This document shows, piece by piece, positions 23,699 to 31,266 of a DNA stretch of 33,059 nucleotides. Below the pieces are notes generated by a model. The model worked only from the letters and a program-made list of their open reading frames with translations. It had not been told where the DNA came from and did not search any database. The translations under genes and the position numbers were made by a program. Source of the DNA: Desulfobacteraceae bacterium (lineage in GTDB: Bacteria > Desulfobacterota > Desulfobacteria > Desulfobacterales > Desulfosarcinaceae); NCBI GenBank assembly GCA_013003715.1, contig JABDIN010000019.1, positions 1 to 33,059 on the forward strand. The letters are read 5' to 3'. Each line of letters begins with the position of its first letter. The stretch's first letter is position 1.

Positions 23699-25357
23699 TT
23701 ATGGACTGTTTTCATTCTTTGGGACCAATTCAAAAACAGCGTAGCCGTTTTTCGAAAAGAGCAGAACGCAATTATTTTTCAACCATTGTGAGACGAATTT
23801 CTGTTGCTCAGGGTCAAAGATCTGATTTGCCCATGATCCAAAATGGTGGACACCGATAATACAATGTGTAAATTTCTTACTTTGCAATTGCAAAGCTATA
23901 TTATTTTCGGAAGCGTTGCCAGTGGCAACCATACCAGCAAAGGCATGGATTCCGGATTCGACAGGTCTGTCAAAGTAGTATAATCGTTTACCTACAAACA
24001 AGGCTAAAACTTTGATGCCTTCATTTTCTATCTGATTAATGAATTGTATCGCAGGATACTCCGCCAGTTTTTCAGTCAGGTATTCTTCTCGGGTAGTTTC
24101 GCCCAGAATAAAGGGCACGGGGTTCACGGATTGAAAAAGACCGACGACATATCTGACGTTCATGGAAAGAAAAAAACATACGACTGCGCAAATCATCCAT
24201 CGGCTGAAAACCCGGTTTCTTTTCCTACTAATCCCATCAATCCTTTTTAGGATATCTTGCAATCCAAAAATCGTTAACACCACCAGGGGTGGAATTATCG
24301 GAGCGATGTATCGAATTCGCATATCAACCATAAAACTGGCATATAATACGAATAAAATGCAAAACGAAAACAATATCAACTGCTCGAGTTTCAGTTGAGC
24401 ATCAGTATTCCGACGTCCGATTAAGAGAAGGAAAGGGGAAAAAAACAGGATGGGATTAAGCTTTCCGTCAAATAACCGCGGGTTGTCATCTTCTCCCTGA
24501 AAAAAAATACGCAGTGGAATGGAGGCCGTCTCCACAAATGATTCCTTATAAATCAATTTTCTTTGCATCCATGGTTTCATGGACATATTGGAATTCGTAT
24601 TTTGTTCTGAATTGCTGTTAAAATGATGATTGTAGAGTGGATAGATCGGGTTCGCTGTCAAACAATAATTTTTTATCATCCATGGGGAAAAAACAGCTAT
24701 TGAAATTATAGAATATACAATTGGATAACATATAGCATATCCTATCCTGATTTTCGTTTGATCAGGTACCCGCACGTGAATAATAGCGACCAGCAAAGTA
24801 AGCAGGAATAGGACTATGATGCCATTGTATTTCGTACCCAAACCCAACCCGCAGAATATTGCTGAAAAAATGAGATACCTGGGTGATTGTGATGAATTCG
24901 CCCATTTGAAGAGAAAAAATATCGATCCCCATGAAAAGAAAACCAAACCAAGATCGACATAGACAGTTGTTGAAAGCTTAACAATCACCGGGGTGGAAAG
25001 AAATATCAAGGCACCCAACAGCGATAATGTCTGGGTTGTCCGTTTTTTTAAATAGGATAAGATTAACCAAGCTGTTCCCAGGGCAAATAGAAAATGTATA
25101 TATTTTGGAACGATATCGTTTTCGAATAGCAGTGGAATAAGATAGAGCAGATTCAAATTCATGGGGTAATAGGAAAAATTCAAGTGTGGGATTTCATAAA
25201 TATATCCATGTTCGATCCACATCTTTGGAACTACAAGATGGTGTGTTAGTGCATCACGGCTAGTAGGAGGGCAATAGTTCAGAATTAAGGTAGAAATAAT
25301 TAAAATTGCTAATGTTGCATAATGTGAATAGGTAATAATTTTTCTACTATTATTCAT
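23699..25357 (-). CDS. GT-C type glycosyltransferase (PMT/ArnT-like family 39 fold)
   Basis: A 552-residue polytopic membrane protein with about ten helices. The first extracytoplasmic loop contains TSRDALTHHLVVPKMW, matching the Asp-centred catalytic loop (D-x-x-x-H/Y) of GT39/GT83-type enzymes. FCGLGLGTKYNG in the middle is the conserved turn of this group (GLxxxTKxxG). The C-terminal about 150 residues form a soluble periplasmic domain. These enzymes use polyprenyl-phosphate sugars to glycosylate lipids or proteins in the periplasm. Lying between a DPM1-like GT2 and a VKOR-DsbA gene near pilA, it could glycosylate pilin or a surface glycan; the acceptor cannot be read from sequence. Membership of a precise GT family is uncertain. 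Confidence 0.77.
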   Translation of the reverse strand: MNNSRKIITYSHYATLAILIISTLILNYCPPTSRDALTHHLVVPKMWIEHGYIYEIPHLNFSYYPMNLNLLYLIPLLFENDIVPKYIHFLFALGTAWLILSYLKKRTTQTLSLLGALIFLSTPVIVKLSTTVYVDLGLVFFSWGSIFFLFKWANSSQSPRYLIFSAIFCGLGLGTKYNGIIVLFLLTLLVAIIHVRVPDQTKIRIGYAICYPIVYSIISIAVFSPWMIKNYCLTANPIYPLYNHHFNSNSEQNTNSNMSMKPWMQRKLIYKESFVETASIPLRIFFQGEDDNPRLFDGKLNPILFFSPFLLLIGRRNTDAQLKLEQLILFSFCILFVLYASFMVDMRIRYIAPIIPPLVVLTIFGLQDILKRIDGISRKRNRVFSRWMICAVVCFFLSMNVRYVVGLFQSVNPVPFILGETTREEYLTEKLAEYPAIQFINQIENEGIKVLALFVGKRLYYFDRPVESGIHAFAGMVATGNASENNIALQLQSKKFTHCIIGVHHFGSWANQIFDPEQQKFVSQWLKNNCVLLFSKNGYAVFELVPKNENSP

Positions 25358-25449
25358 ACATTTTCAACATAGTTGATATGGTAAACTGTTTCATTTGCAT
25401 TTATCGCTTACCCTTAATGAAATTTAACCACCGCTGTAATAATCTAAAC

Positions 25450-26619
25450 CTACTCAATGATTTTTTCAATAATATGTGCAGGAATCGTTCCTTCATACAA
25501 TGCACCATATATTATGAAGCTAGGTGTTCCAGTTATTCCCATCTTCAAACCTTCGCGAATGTCATATCGTAATTTTTCTCTAATTTTCTGATTCTCAAGT
25601 GCCAGATACAATTCTCTTTGTGAGAGGTTTAACTCTTCCGCAATTCGTTTAATACTTATTTCATCAGGTTTACTTGCAAATTCAAATAAAAAGTCAGTAG
25701 CTTCCCAGAATTTATTTTGTGAAGCAGCGTAAATTGCGATAATCGATAGTTTACCGGCTCCTACATGGAAGGGTTTTTTTACTAGTATATCATTAAATTC
25801 ATGGTCCATAGGATAGTGTCGGTGTATTAGCCTGATTTTGTTGGGATGTTGGCTAACTAATTCTTGAAGATACAAATGTGTTTTTTTACATTGTATACAT
25901 TGATAATCTGAAAAAATCTCTATAGAGAGGATCGGATTTAGCGCACCTATCCAAGGTGAGCCATCCGGAGTCAAGCCATTGGTAACGGCTTTATATGATG
26001 TATGACGCGACATTTCCCAATAATTAGGCATGAACAACCCGGTAATAATAAAAAATGAGAAAAAAGGAAGAAACAAGTATTTAAATAGAACTCTGGTCTG
26101 CAAAACAAGTCTAATATCTTTCATCAGACTTTTAATCAGGTTGGAATCACCGAATCTTCTTAGAATTAGCCAGGAAAGATATGCCATGAAAAAATTAATA
26201 GCATGGTTAAGAATGCACATAATACAATAACTATTAATTATTAGCCACGAGACTATGGATAGATAAATGCTGAAAAAACAATAAGAGGATGCAGTTATGA
26301 AGATTAGACTCCACATTGCTTTTTTTTTATTCTTATATTTTAATCCAGAAAATAATAATAATAAAAGTAAAAATGAATAGCCAAAAATACCTATAATTGG
26401 TATGGGTATTCCTAACAGAATAGAATACTCACTTAATGACACAGAGTCACAATTTAGTGTTTTTGTAATTGAACAAAAGCTTTCATAGCCTATATCTGTG
26501 TATATCCTAAAGTGACTAATCGAAAGATATACAGAATCGATAATTCCTATTAATAACAAACAGATAAAAATTATACGATAATTATCATAGGATAGATGTC
26601 TACTCTTTATTTGATTCAT
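25450..26619 (-). CDS. VKOR-DsbA fusion: disulfide bond-forming enzyme
   Basis: A 389-residue protein joining two oxidative-folding modules. Residues about 15-150 form the vitamin K epoxide reductase four-to-five-helix domain, with loop cysteines Cys49 and Cys57 (SITKTLNCDSV) and the quinone-side CxxC Cys132/Cys135 (YCIMC). After a further helix (about 180-197), residues about 215-389 form a DsbA-type thioredoxin domain with the active site Cys241-Ile-Gln-Cys244 and the cis-Pro motif GTPSF. The fusion takes electrons from periplasmic substrate thiols to quinone, doing the job of DsbA plus DsbB. The neighbouring pilin has two cysteines and is an obvious candidate substrate. It sits 38 bp after the TPR gene and 92 bp before the GT-C gene. 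Confidence 0.92.
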   Translation of the reverse strand: MNQIKSRHLSYDNYRIIFICLLLIGIIDSVYLSISHFRIYTDIGYESFCSITKTLNCDSVSLSEYSILLGIPIPIIGIFGYSFLLLLLLFSGLKYKNKKKAMWSLIFITASSYCFFSIYLSIVSWLIINSYCIMCILNHAINFFMAYLSWLILRRFGDSNLIKSLMKDIRLVLQTRVLFKYLFLPFFSFFIITGLFMPNYWEMSRHTSYKAVTNGLTPDGSPWIGALNPILSIEIFSDYQCIQCKKTHLYLQELVSQHPNKIRLIHRHYPMDHEFNDILVKKPFHVGAGKLSIIAIYAASQNKFWEATDFLFEFASKPDEISIKRIAEELNLSQRELYLALENQKIREKLRYDIREGLKMGITGTPSFIIYGALYEGTIPAHIIEKIIE

Positions 26620-26657
26620 CTCATTTTTTGATAGTTGAATTTAAATTGTATATTGAA

Positions 26658-27311
26658 TCAATCAGAGGTGAGATCTCTCTCCGCATTCGTTAATACTTGT
26701 TTTTCCAGAGAAAATTGCCTTAAAATTACTGGTGTGATTTGTTCAAAAGATACTGGTACTGTTAAATAACTATTAGATAATTCTTTTATAACTGAAGAAA
26801 TTTCAGAGTGATCAATCAAAGCAAACAATTTTCTTGCCCACTCGTCAGAGTTATTGTTGTCACCCAATTGTGAACTGATTTGAATTAAGCACAAAATCGG
26901 TAATATATCTGTTTTATCAATATGATGTGCTTTGTTCAAGTACCAAAATGCCTTGCGGTGATATCCAATCGCATTAAACGCCATCCCAATATTGATAAGA
27001 CTTTTATAATGATGCGGGTTGTTTTTCAGTGCAATGCTAAAATTCGAAATAGCTTCCATATTCTTTCCTGAACGTAATAGAAAAAAGCCTTTCTGATTAT
27101 GATAATCTGGTTTCTCCGGATATATTTCTAATGCATTTTCGGTGTATTCAATAGCTTTTTCGAATTCTCCCTTTATAGCCATTAATGTTGCTAGTCCAAA
27201 GTTAATGTTAGCGTGCGCATAGTCAAGTTTCAATTTTAATGCATCCTTCCACGTTTTCTCAGCGAGATCAAATTTTCCGGTATTGTAATAAATACCTCCA
27301 ATAGTATCCAA
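26658..27311 (-). CDS. C-terminal TPR half of the frameshifted TMTC-like protein
   Basis: A 217-codon frame carrying at least four tetratricopeptide repeats (GGIYYNTGKFDLAEKTWKDA, NFGLATLMAIKGEFEKAIEY, NQKGFFLLRSGKNMEAISNF, NIGMAFNAIGYHRKAFWYL). The only start is an internal TTG with no ribosome site. The repeats continue directly from the end of the upstream frame, one base out of register, so this is the 3' part of one disrupted gene rather than a separate one. Adding one A to the four-A run at 27314-27317 restores a single protein of about 720 residues running to 28822. Confidence 0.75.
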   Translation of the reverse strand: MDTIGGIYYNTGKFDLAEKTWKDALKLKLDYAHANINFGLATLMAIKGEFEKAIEYTENALEIYPEKPDYHNQKGFFLLRSGKNMEAISNFSIALKNNPHHYKSLINIGMAFNAIGYHRKAFWYLNKAHHIDKTDILPILCLIQISSQLGDNNNSDEWARKLFALIDHSEISSVIKELSNSYLTVPVSFEQITPVILRQFSLEKQVLTNAERDLTSD

Positions 27312-28822
27312 GGTTTTAGCATTTGAGTATTAGAATGCATTTTTAGGTTTATGGCTTTTTGGTTTAGCTCTAATGTTTTTTTTGTGTCACCGATTTTAGA
27401 ATAATGCCCATATGCTAATTGTATATATGGTCGGGCTGAAGATGGGGCTTTCATTAAGGCATCATTCCACAAAGATTTCTCATCTTTCCAAACGTCATTT
27501 CTTAGATAAGTTCCTATCCCCATTGAAAAAACTAAAACAACACCGAATACCATCAGAAAATACATTATTAATTTATTGGATCGATTATATCGTGATAATA
27601 GTTTAATTAAACCTAATGATATTGGTATAAATAAGAAAAATGAGGGTAAATAGTTTCTATGTTCAAAAATCAATTCCAGAGGTAATATGGATGACTCAAT
27701 AGTATGGTTTAAGAAATAAAAAAGGATCGAGAATGATAGTATAGGATAAGTTTTTTTTCCCAAAACCCCAAACAGAATAAGACTAAACACTATAATAATG
27801 GAGATTAACGTTGTCCATGGAGACAGAAAGGAAGTTGACAACTCGAAATCATGCGCAATTGATAGCCGCGAACCTACCGGATAAAAGATTTGCGAGAGAT
27901 AAAAAATAAGTACTCTAGGTTCTGTGAGCATCCGTTCAAAAAATGAAAAAGGTCTGATTTGATAGAGTTTTGTCAAAAATGTGATAGGATCCGTTCTTCT
28001 AACGCCGTAAAAGTAAATAATTGTAATAAATGAAATAGTTAAGAGCACAAAAATTAAAAAGTAAAGCAATTTTTTGGAAATGAGGTTTTCATCTCGGAAA
28101 AAAACAAAATCCACTAGAAGTAATGATAGTGGAAAAACAATAGCATTTTCTTTTGATCCAATTGCAAGCATATAAGATAACAAGCAACAGGTATAGAACA
28201 GTATTTTTTTATTAAATACAGTTGCAAATTTTCCCTTAAGATAAAAAAACAAACCAACGGCATAAAACAAAGCAGCCATGGAAGCCATTCGCTGTACAAT
28301 ATATGTAATTGCTTGTGTTTGAATAGGGTGAATGGCCCAAATAACTGAACTCAGGAGTGCTATAGAATACCCAAAAGATCGATATTTCAAATATAAATTT
28401 GGTGTCTTGAATAATAACCGAATTACAGAGAATAGTGTAAATGCTGTCAGAAGGTGTATAGATATATTCACTAAGTGATAACTTAAAACAGCTTGTTGGC
28501 TTGTATACCAATTCAAACCAAAAGACAGGCAAGGAATTGGTCGATATAATCTGTCATGCGTAGTTTTTTTTTGAAAAAAGGTTTTTTTAATTGACTCTAA
28601 GGAAAGAGTATTTAAATGCAGCTCAGATCTTTCTACGATGTTTATGTAATCATCTAGATGCCATGAGCTTTGGAATGTATTGGAATATGATAGGAAAATT
28701 AAAGTTATTAAAATAATAAGAGTCGAAATTGTTTTTTTAATGGGTGCAAGGCCATTATCTATAGGCATCTGGCATGATTTGGCTCTTTGTGAGTTTTCGA
28801 GGTTCGACGGCATATAGCTCAT
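27236..28822 (-). CDS. TMTC-like membrane protein with TPRs, N-terminal part (frameshifted)
   Basis: A 528-codon frame. The N-terminus (residues about 30-430) is a polytopic membrane domain with about ten helices. Its first periplasmic loop reads SSWHLDDYINI and continues with DRLYRPIPCLSFGLNW, which is the TMTC/PMT-like GT-C pattern (an acidic pair after TM1 and an RP loop). YIVQRMASMAALFY and IGSKENAIVFP are further family blocks. TPRs begin about residue 455. The frame then departs at the A4 run at 27314-27317: the last about 25 residues look out of frame while the true TPR continuation lies in the -1 register. Related proteins are protein O-mannosyltransferases. Lying directly after pilA, it is a candidate pilin glycosyltransferase. 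The ATG at 28822 has no Shine-Dalgarno. Whether the break is real, a sequencing error or programmed cannot be told from one sequence. Confidence 0.8.
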   Translation of the reverse strand: MSYMPSNLENSQRAKSCQMPIDNGLAPIKKTISTLIILITLIFLSYSNTFQSSWHLDDYINIVERSELHLNTLSLESIKKTFFQKKTTHDRLYRPIPCLSFGLNWYTSQQAVLSYHLVNISIHLLTAFTLFSVIRLLFKTPNLYLKYRSFGYSIALLSSVIWAIHPIQTQAITYIVQRMASMAALFYAVGLFFYLKGKFATVFNKKILFYTCCLLSYMLAIGSKENAIVFPLSLLLVDFVFFRDENLISKKLLYFLIFVLLTISFITIIYFYGVRRTDPITFLTKLYQIRPFSFFERMLTEPRVLIFYLSQIFYPVGSRLSIAHDFELSTSFLSPWTTLISIIIVFSLILFGVLGKKTYPILSFSILFYFLNHTIESSILPLELIFEHRNYLPSFFLFIPISLGLIKLLSRYNRSNKLIMYFLMVFGVVLVFSMGIGTYLRNDVWKDEKSLWNDALMKAPSSARPYIQLAYGHYSKIGDTKKTLELNQKAINLKMHSNTQMLKPWILLEVFITIPENLISLRKRGRMH

Positions 28823-28832
28823 TGGAGGAATA

Positions 28833-28880
28833 GAAAAGACTAAGGATGATATAGTGCTCCCTAGTCTTTTCTTTTTTTAA
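28833..28880 (-). terminator. Strong hairpin between pilA and the TMTC-like gene
   Basis: A 14-bp stem with one mismatch (28833-28846 with 28858-28871) around an 11-nt loop. The T-tract lies on the plus-strand side (28872-28878); on the minus strand, in which pilA is transcribed, the 3' arm itself is U-rich (TCTTTTCTATT). It probably terminates or attenuates the abundant pilA transcript before the downstream gene, and may also protect the mRNA 3' end. Direction is not certain. Confidence 0.6.
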
Positions 28881-28918
28881 TGATTCAAATTTAATATTTT
28901 AACAACGAACGAATTAGC

Positions 28919-29320
28919 TTATCTCCAAATATCGGTCGTCGGGCTGCCGGGAACGCTGGATTGATATCGTGCCCCTCTTGGACATCTGGTACTTACGTCA
29001 GTCACGAATACAGCAATCAGTGTGTTTGGTGCTGCACCTATAATTGTTCCAGTATTTACTGAACCAGCGCTACCGGAAAAACCGAAGCCTCTCAACTGAG
29101 CGAGAGTGGGCGTGTTTATATGTTCTGGTTCCGAGAAGTAATCTGCAATAGCTGCTTGAATATTTTCGGCATCACTTTCAGCCTGGCTGCAGAAAGTTTT
29201 ATTACGATAAGCAATAAAATTCGGAATAGCGATGGCGGCCAGGATGCCGATGATGGCGATGACGATCATCAGTTCGATCAGTGTGAAACCTTCTTTGTTG
29301 TTTCTTAATTTTGATAGCAT
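28919..29320 (-). CDS. pilA: Type IV major pilin PilA
   Basis: A 133-residue prepilin with an 11-residue leader ending KEG, cleaved before Phe. The mature N-terminus FTLIELMIVIAIIGILAAIA has the invariant Glu5, and the helix continues to about residue 52. Mature length is 122 residues: longer than the 61-residue Geobacter e-pilin, shorter than most class IVa pilins. Aromatic residues fall at 1, 24, 27, 32 and 50/51, the pattern of conductive Geobacter pilins. Two cysteines at mature 33 and 102 could form a disulfide. GGAGGG precedes the ATG; a sigma54 promoter lies at 29433-29448 and PilR is encoded upstream. Assembly genes (pilBCDMNOPQ) are not in the window. The C-terminal half is Gly/Ser/Thr-rich and could carry O-glycans made by the neighbouring enzymes. 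Confidence 0.94.
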   Translation of the reverse strand: MLSKLRNNKEGFTLIELMIVIAIIGILAAIAIPNFIAYRNKTFCSQAESDAENIQAAIADYFSEPEHINTPTLAQLRGFGFSGSAGSVNTGTIIGAAPNTLIAVFVTDVSTRCPRGARYQSSVPGSPTTDIWR

Positions 29321-29432
29321 GTTAACCCTCCGATTGGTTTGTTATTATTTAGACGTTAAGTTGATCTGATCCGTTATTGAACTCCGCGCCTCACCTCCCT
29401 TTCTAAAGAATGAATAATTGAGAATGTTATTG

Positions 29433-29448
29433 AGCAAGCATTGTGCCA
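29433..29448 (-). promoter_or_regulatory. Sigma54 promoter of pilA
   Basis: On the minus strand the sequence is TGGCAC, five bases, TTGCT, a full match to the -24/-12 consensus. Predicted start of transcription is near 29421, giving a leader of about 100 nt before the pilA ATG at 29320. pilA promoters in Pseudomonas and Geobacter are sigma54/PilR-dependent. Confidence 0.9.
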
Positions 29449-29574
29449 TCTTTAAGGAAAAATTATTATTTACGTAACCATCAGTAATATTAACTTAAAT
29501 TGATTTGATTTTGAGATTCATGCCACGTTGTGGAAGTGTAAGGAACTATGGCCATCACAAAATATGTTAGGAAC

Positions 29575-29591
29575 CTGACAATTTTTGTCAG
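29575..29591. promoter_or_regulatory. Candidate PilR enhancer dyad 1
   Basis: CTGACAA, three T, TTGTCAG: perfect 7-bp dyad about 130 bp upstream of the sigma54 promoter. The TGTC core matches the half-site reported for Pseudomonas PilR (C/G-TGTC type). Confidence 0.6.
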
Positions 29592-29624
29592 TCGTGATTC
29601 TCTGGGTTGTCACACGCCGTCTTT

Positions 29625-29656
29625 AATTGTCGGCCTGTAAAAAAATATCGACAATT
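29625..29656. promoter_or_regulatory. Candidate PilR enhancer dyad 2
   Basis: AATTGTCG (29625-29632) and CGACAATT (29649-29656), perfect 8-bp arms with a 16-bp spacer, again centred on TGTC. A further TTGTCAC lies between the two dyads near 29608-29614, so the region is a cluster of related sites. Confidence 0.6.
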
Positions 29657-29830
29657 CTCTTAAAACCTTAAGGTCTTGGAATCAAATATTCGGTTCTCTT
29701 CGGCAGGAAATTTTAAAAAACCGGATAGAGAATGTTGATATTCGGACGGATGCAAAAAGAATAGCTGCGCAAACAAAATGCAACGACGGTTTCGGTTGGC
29801 CGATGTTCCGTGCCGGAATCGGTTGTTCGT

Positions 29831-31222
29831 TTATTCGGCTTTTAATTTATCGACACGATACCGGAATGAGCGGAAACTGATATCGAGCAGGTCGGCGGCT
29901 TTGTTTTTATTTCCATGGGTGCATTCCAGAGCCTTTTGGAGATAGGCGCGTTCAATTTCCGATAGAATGGTATCCAATGACACCCCCTTGGACACCTCAT
30001 CCAGATCATACCGCCGGTCCTTTACTCCTTCCACCCATCGCCGTTTGTGGATGGACATGGCCAGGCTGTCGGGCAGCAGGATGTTGGTGCTGGAAAGGGC
30101 CACGGAGCGCTCGATGAGATTTTCGAGTTCACGGATATTGCCGGGGAAGTCATATTTATTCAGCATATCGATGGCGTAGGAGGATATTTTTTTCATGTCC
30201 TTGTTCATTTGTTTGGAATATTTATCCAAAAAATGCTGGGCAAGGATCTTTAAATCGGTCTTCCTCTCCCGCAAGGGGGGGACCTTGATTTCAATGACAT
30301 TCAACCGGTAGAACAGATCTTCCCTGAAATTTCCGGCGATCACCTCTTCTTCAAGCAATTTGTTGGTGGCGGAAATGATGCGGATATCCACTTCAATATC
30401 ACGGGTGCCCCCTACCCGTTTAAACACCCGCTCCTGAACGGCTCTTAACAGCTTGACCTGTATGGGCATGCTGAGATCCCCGACTTCATCGAGGAAGATG
30501 GTGCCCCGGTGGGCAACTTCCAGCAACCCCTGCTTGTCCTGGGTTGCACCGGTGAAGGAGCCTTTTTTATGCCCGAAAAATTCACTTTCGATCAGTGTTT
30601 CCGGGATGCCGCCGCAGTTAACGGTGACAAAGGGTTTTTTCACCCGGTCACTTTCGTTGTGGATGGCGCGGGCAATGAGTTCTTTTCCGGTACCGCTTTC
30701 CCCGGTAATCAAAATGCTTGTGCGCGTCTTGGCCACCTGCCGGACCATGTCATAAATATGGATCATCCGGGGACTGTTGCCCACGATGCATCCGAAATGC
30801 ACCTTGTCCTTCAGCTCATCTTCTATGAATTTCCGATCATGCTCAATGGTTTTGCGGGACAAGGCATCGGCGATGGTCTGTTTGAGTTCTTCATTGTTGA
30901 ACGGTTTGGGCACATAATCGTAGGCCCCGTCGTTCATGGCGGCCACGGCGGTTTCGGTGGATGCATAGGCGGAGATGAGAATGACCACCGTGTTCGGGTT
31001 GTTTTTTTTGGCGGCCCGAAGCACTTCCAACCCGGTGATGTCACCCAACCGGATATCGCACAGAATCAGATCAAACGTCTGCTTTTCGAGTTTGGATATC
31101 GCTGTGTTTCCGTTTTCGGCACAGGTTACGTGGTATCCCTCTTTGGACAGCATGAATTCAAGGAGTTCGCGCATGCTCAGTTCATCATCAACCACAAGTA
31201 GCTCAGGGGGATTTTGATTCAT
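29831..31222 (-). CDS. pilR: PilR-type sigma54-dependent response regulator
   Basis: A 463-residue NtrC-family activator. Receiver (about 7-120) with acidic pair Asp12/Asp13, phospho-acceptor Asp56 (LILCDIRLGD) and Lys106. AAA+ domain (about 145-375) with Walker A GESGTGKE (174-181), the sigma54-contact loop GSFTGA (221-226, Ser in place of the usual Ala), Walker B TIFLDEVGDL, and an R-finger region ending in FPGNIRELENLIERSV. C-terminal Fis-type helix-turn-helix (about 420-460: GNKNKAADLLDISFRSFRYRV). Its position upstream of pilA with a sigma54 promoter identifies it as PilR. The partner kinase PilS is not adjacent; pyrC precedes it by 44 bp. AGGA lies just before the ATG. It should bind the TGTC dyads ahead of pilA. 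Confidence 0.92.
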   Translation of the reverse strand: MNQNPPELLVVDDELSMRELLEFMLSKEGYHVTCAENGNTAISKLEKQTFDLILCDIRLGDITGLEVLRAAKKNNPNTVVILISAYASTETAVAAMNDGAYDYVPKPFNNEELKQTIADALSRKTIEHDRKFIEDELKDKVHFGCIVGNSPRMIHIYDMVRQVAKTRTSILITGESGTGKELIARAIHNESDRVKKPFVTVNCGGIPETLIESEFFGHKKGSFTGATQDKQGLLEVAHRGTIFLDEVGDLSMPIQVKLLRAVQERVFKRVGGTRDIEVDIRIISATNKLLEEEVIAGNFREDLFYRLNVIEIKVPPLRERKTDLKILAQHFLDKYSKQMNKDMKKISSYAIDMLNKYDFPGNIRELENLIERSVALSSTNILLPDSLAMSIHKRRWVEGVKDRRYDLDEVSKGVSLDTILSEIERAYLQKALECTHGNKNKAADLLDISFRSFRYRVDKLKAE

Positions 31223-31266
31223 ATTTATCCTAATTTTTAAGATATCATCTGTTTTCCGTGAACGGA

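Larger units (their letters stand above)
29321..29830. other. Regulatory intergenic region between pilR and pilA (510 bp)
   Basis: No gene is visible on either strand. It holds the pilA ribosome site, a sigma54 promoter, and 130-210 bp further upstream two dyads and several TGTC/GACA boxes, while the part next to pilR (29660-29830) shows nothing specific. The distance fits enhancer-type binding by PilR with DNA looping to the promoter. Confidence 0.7.
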
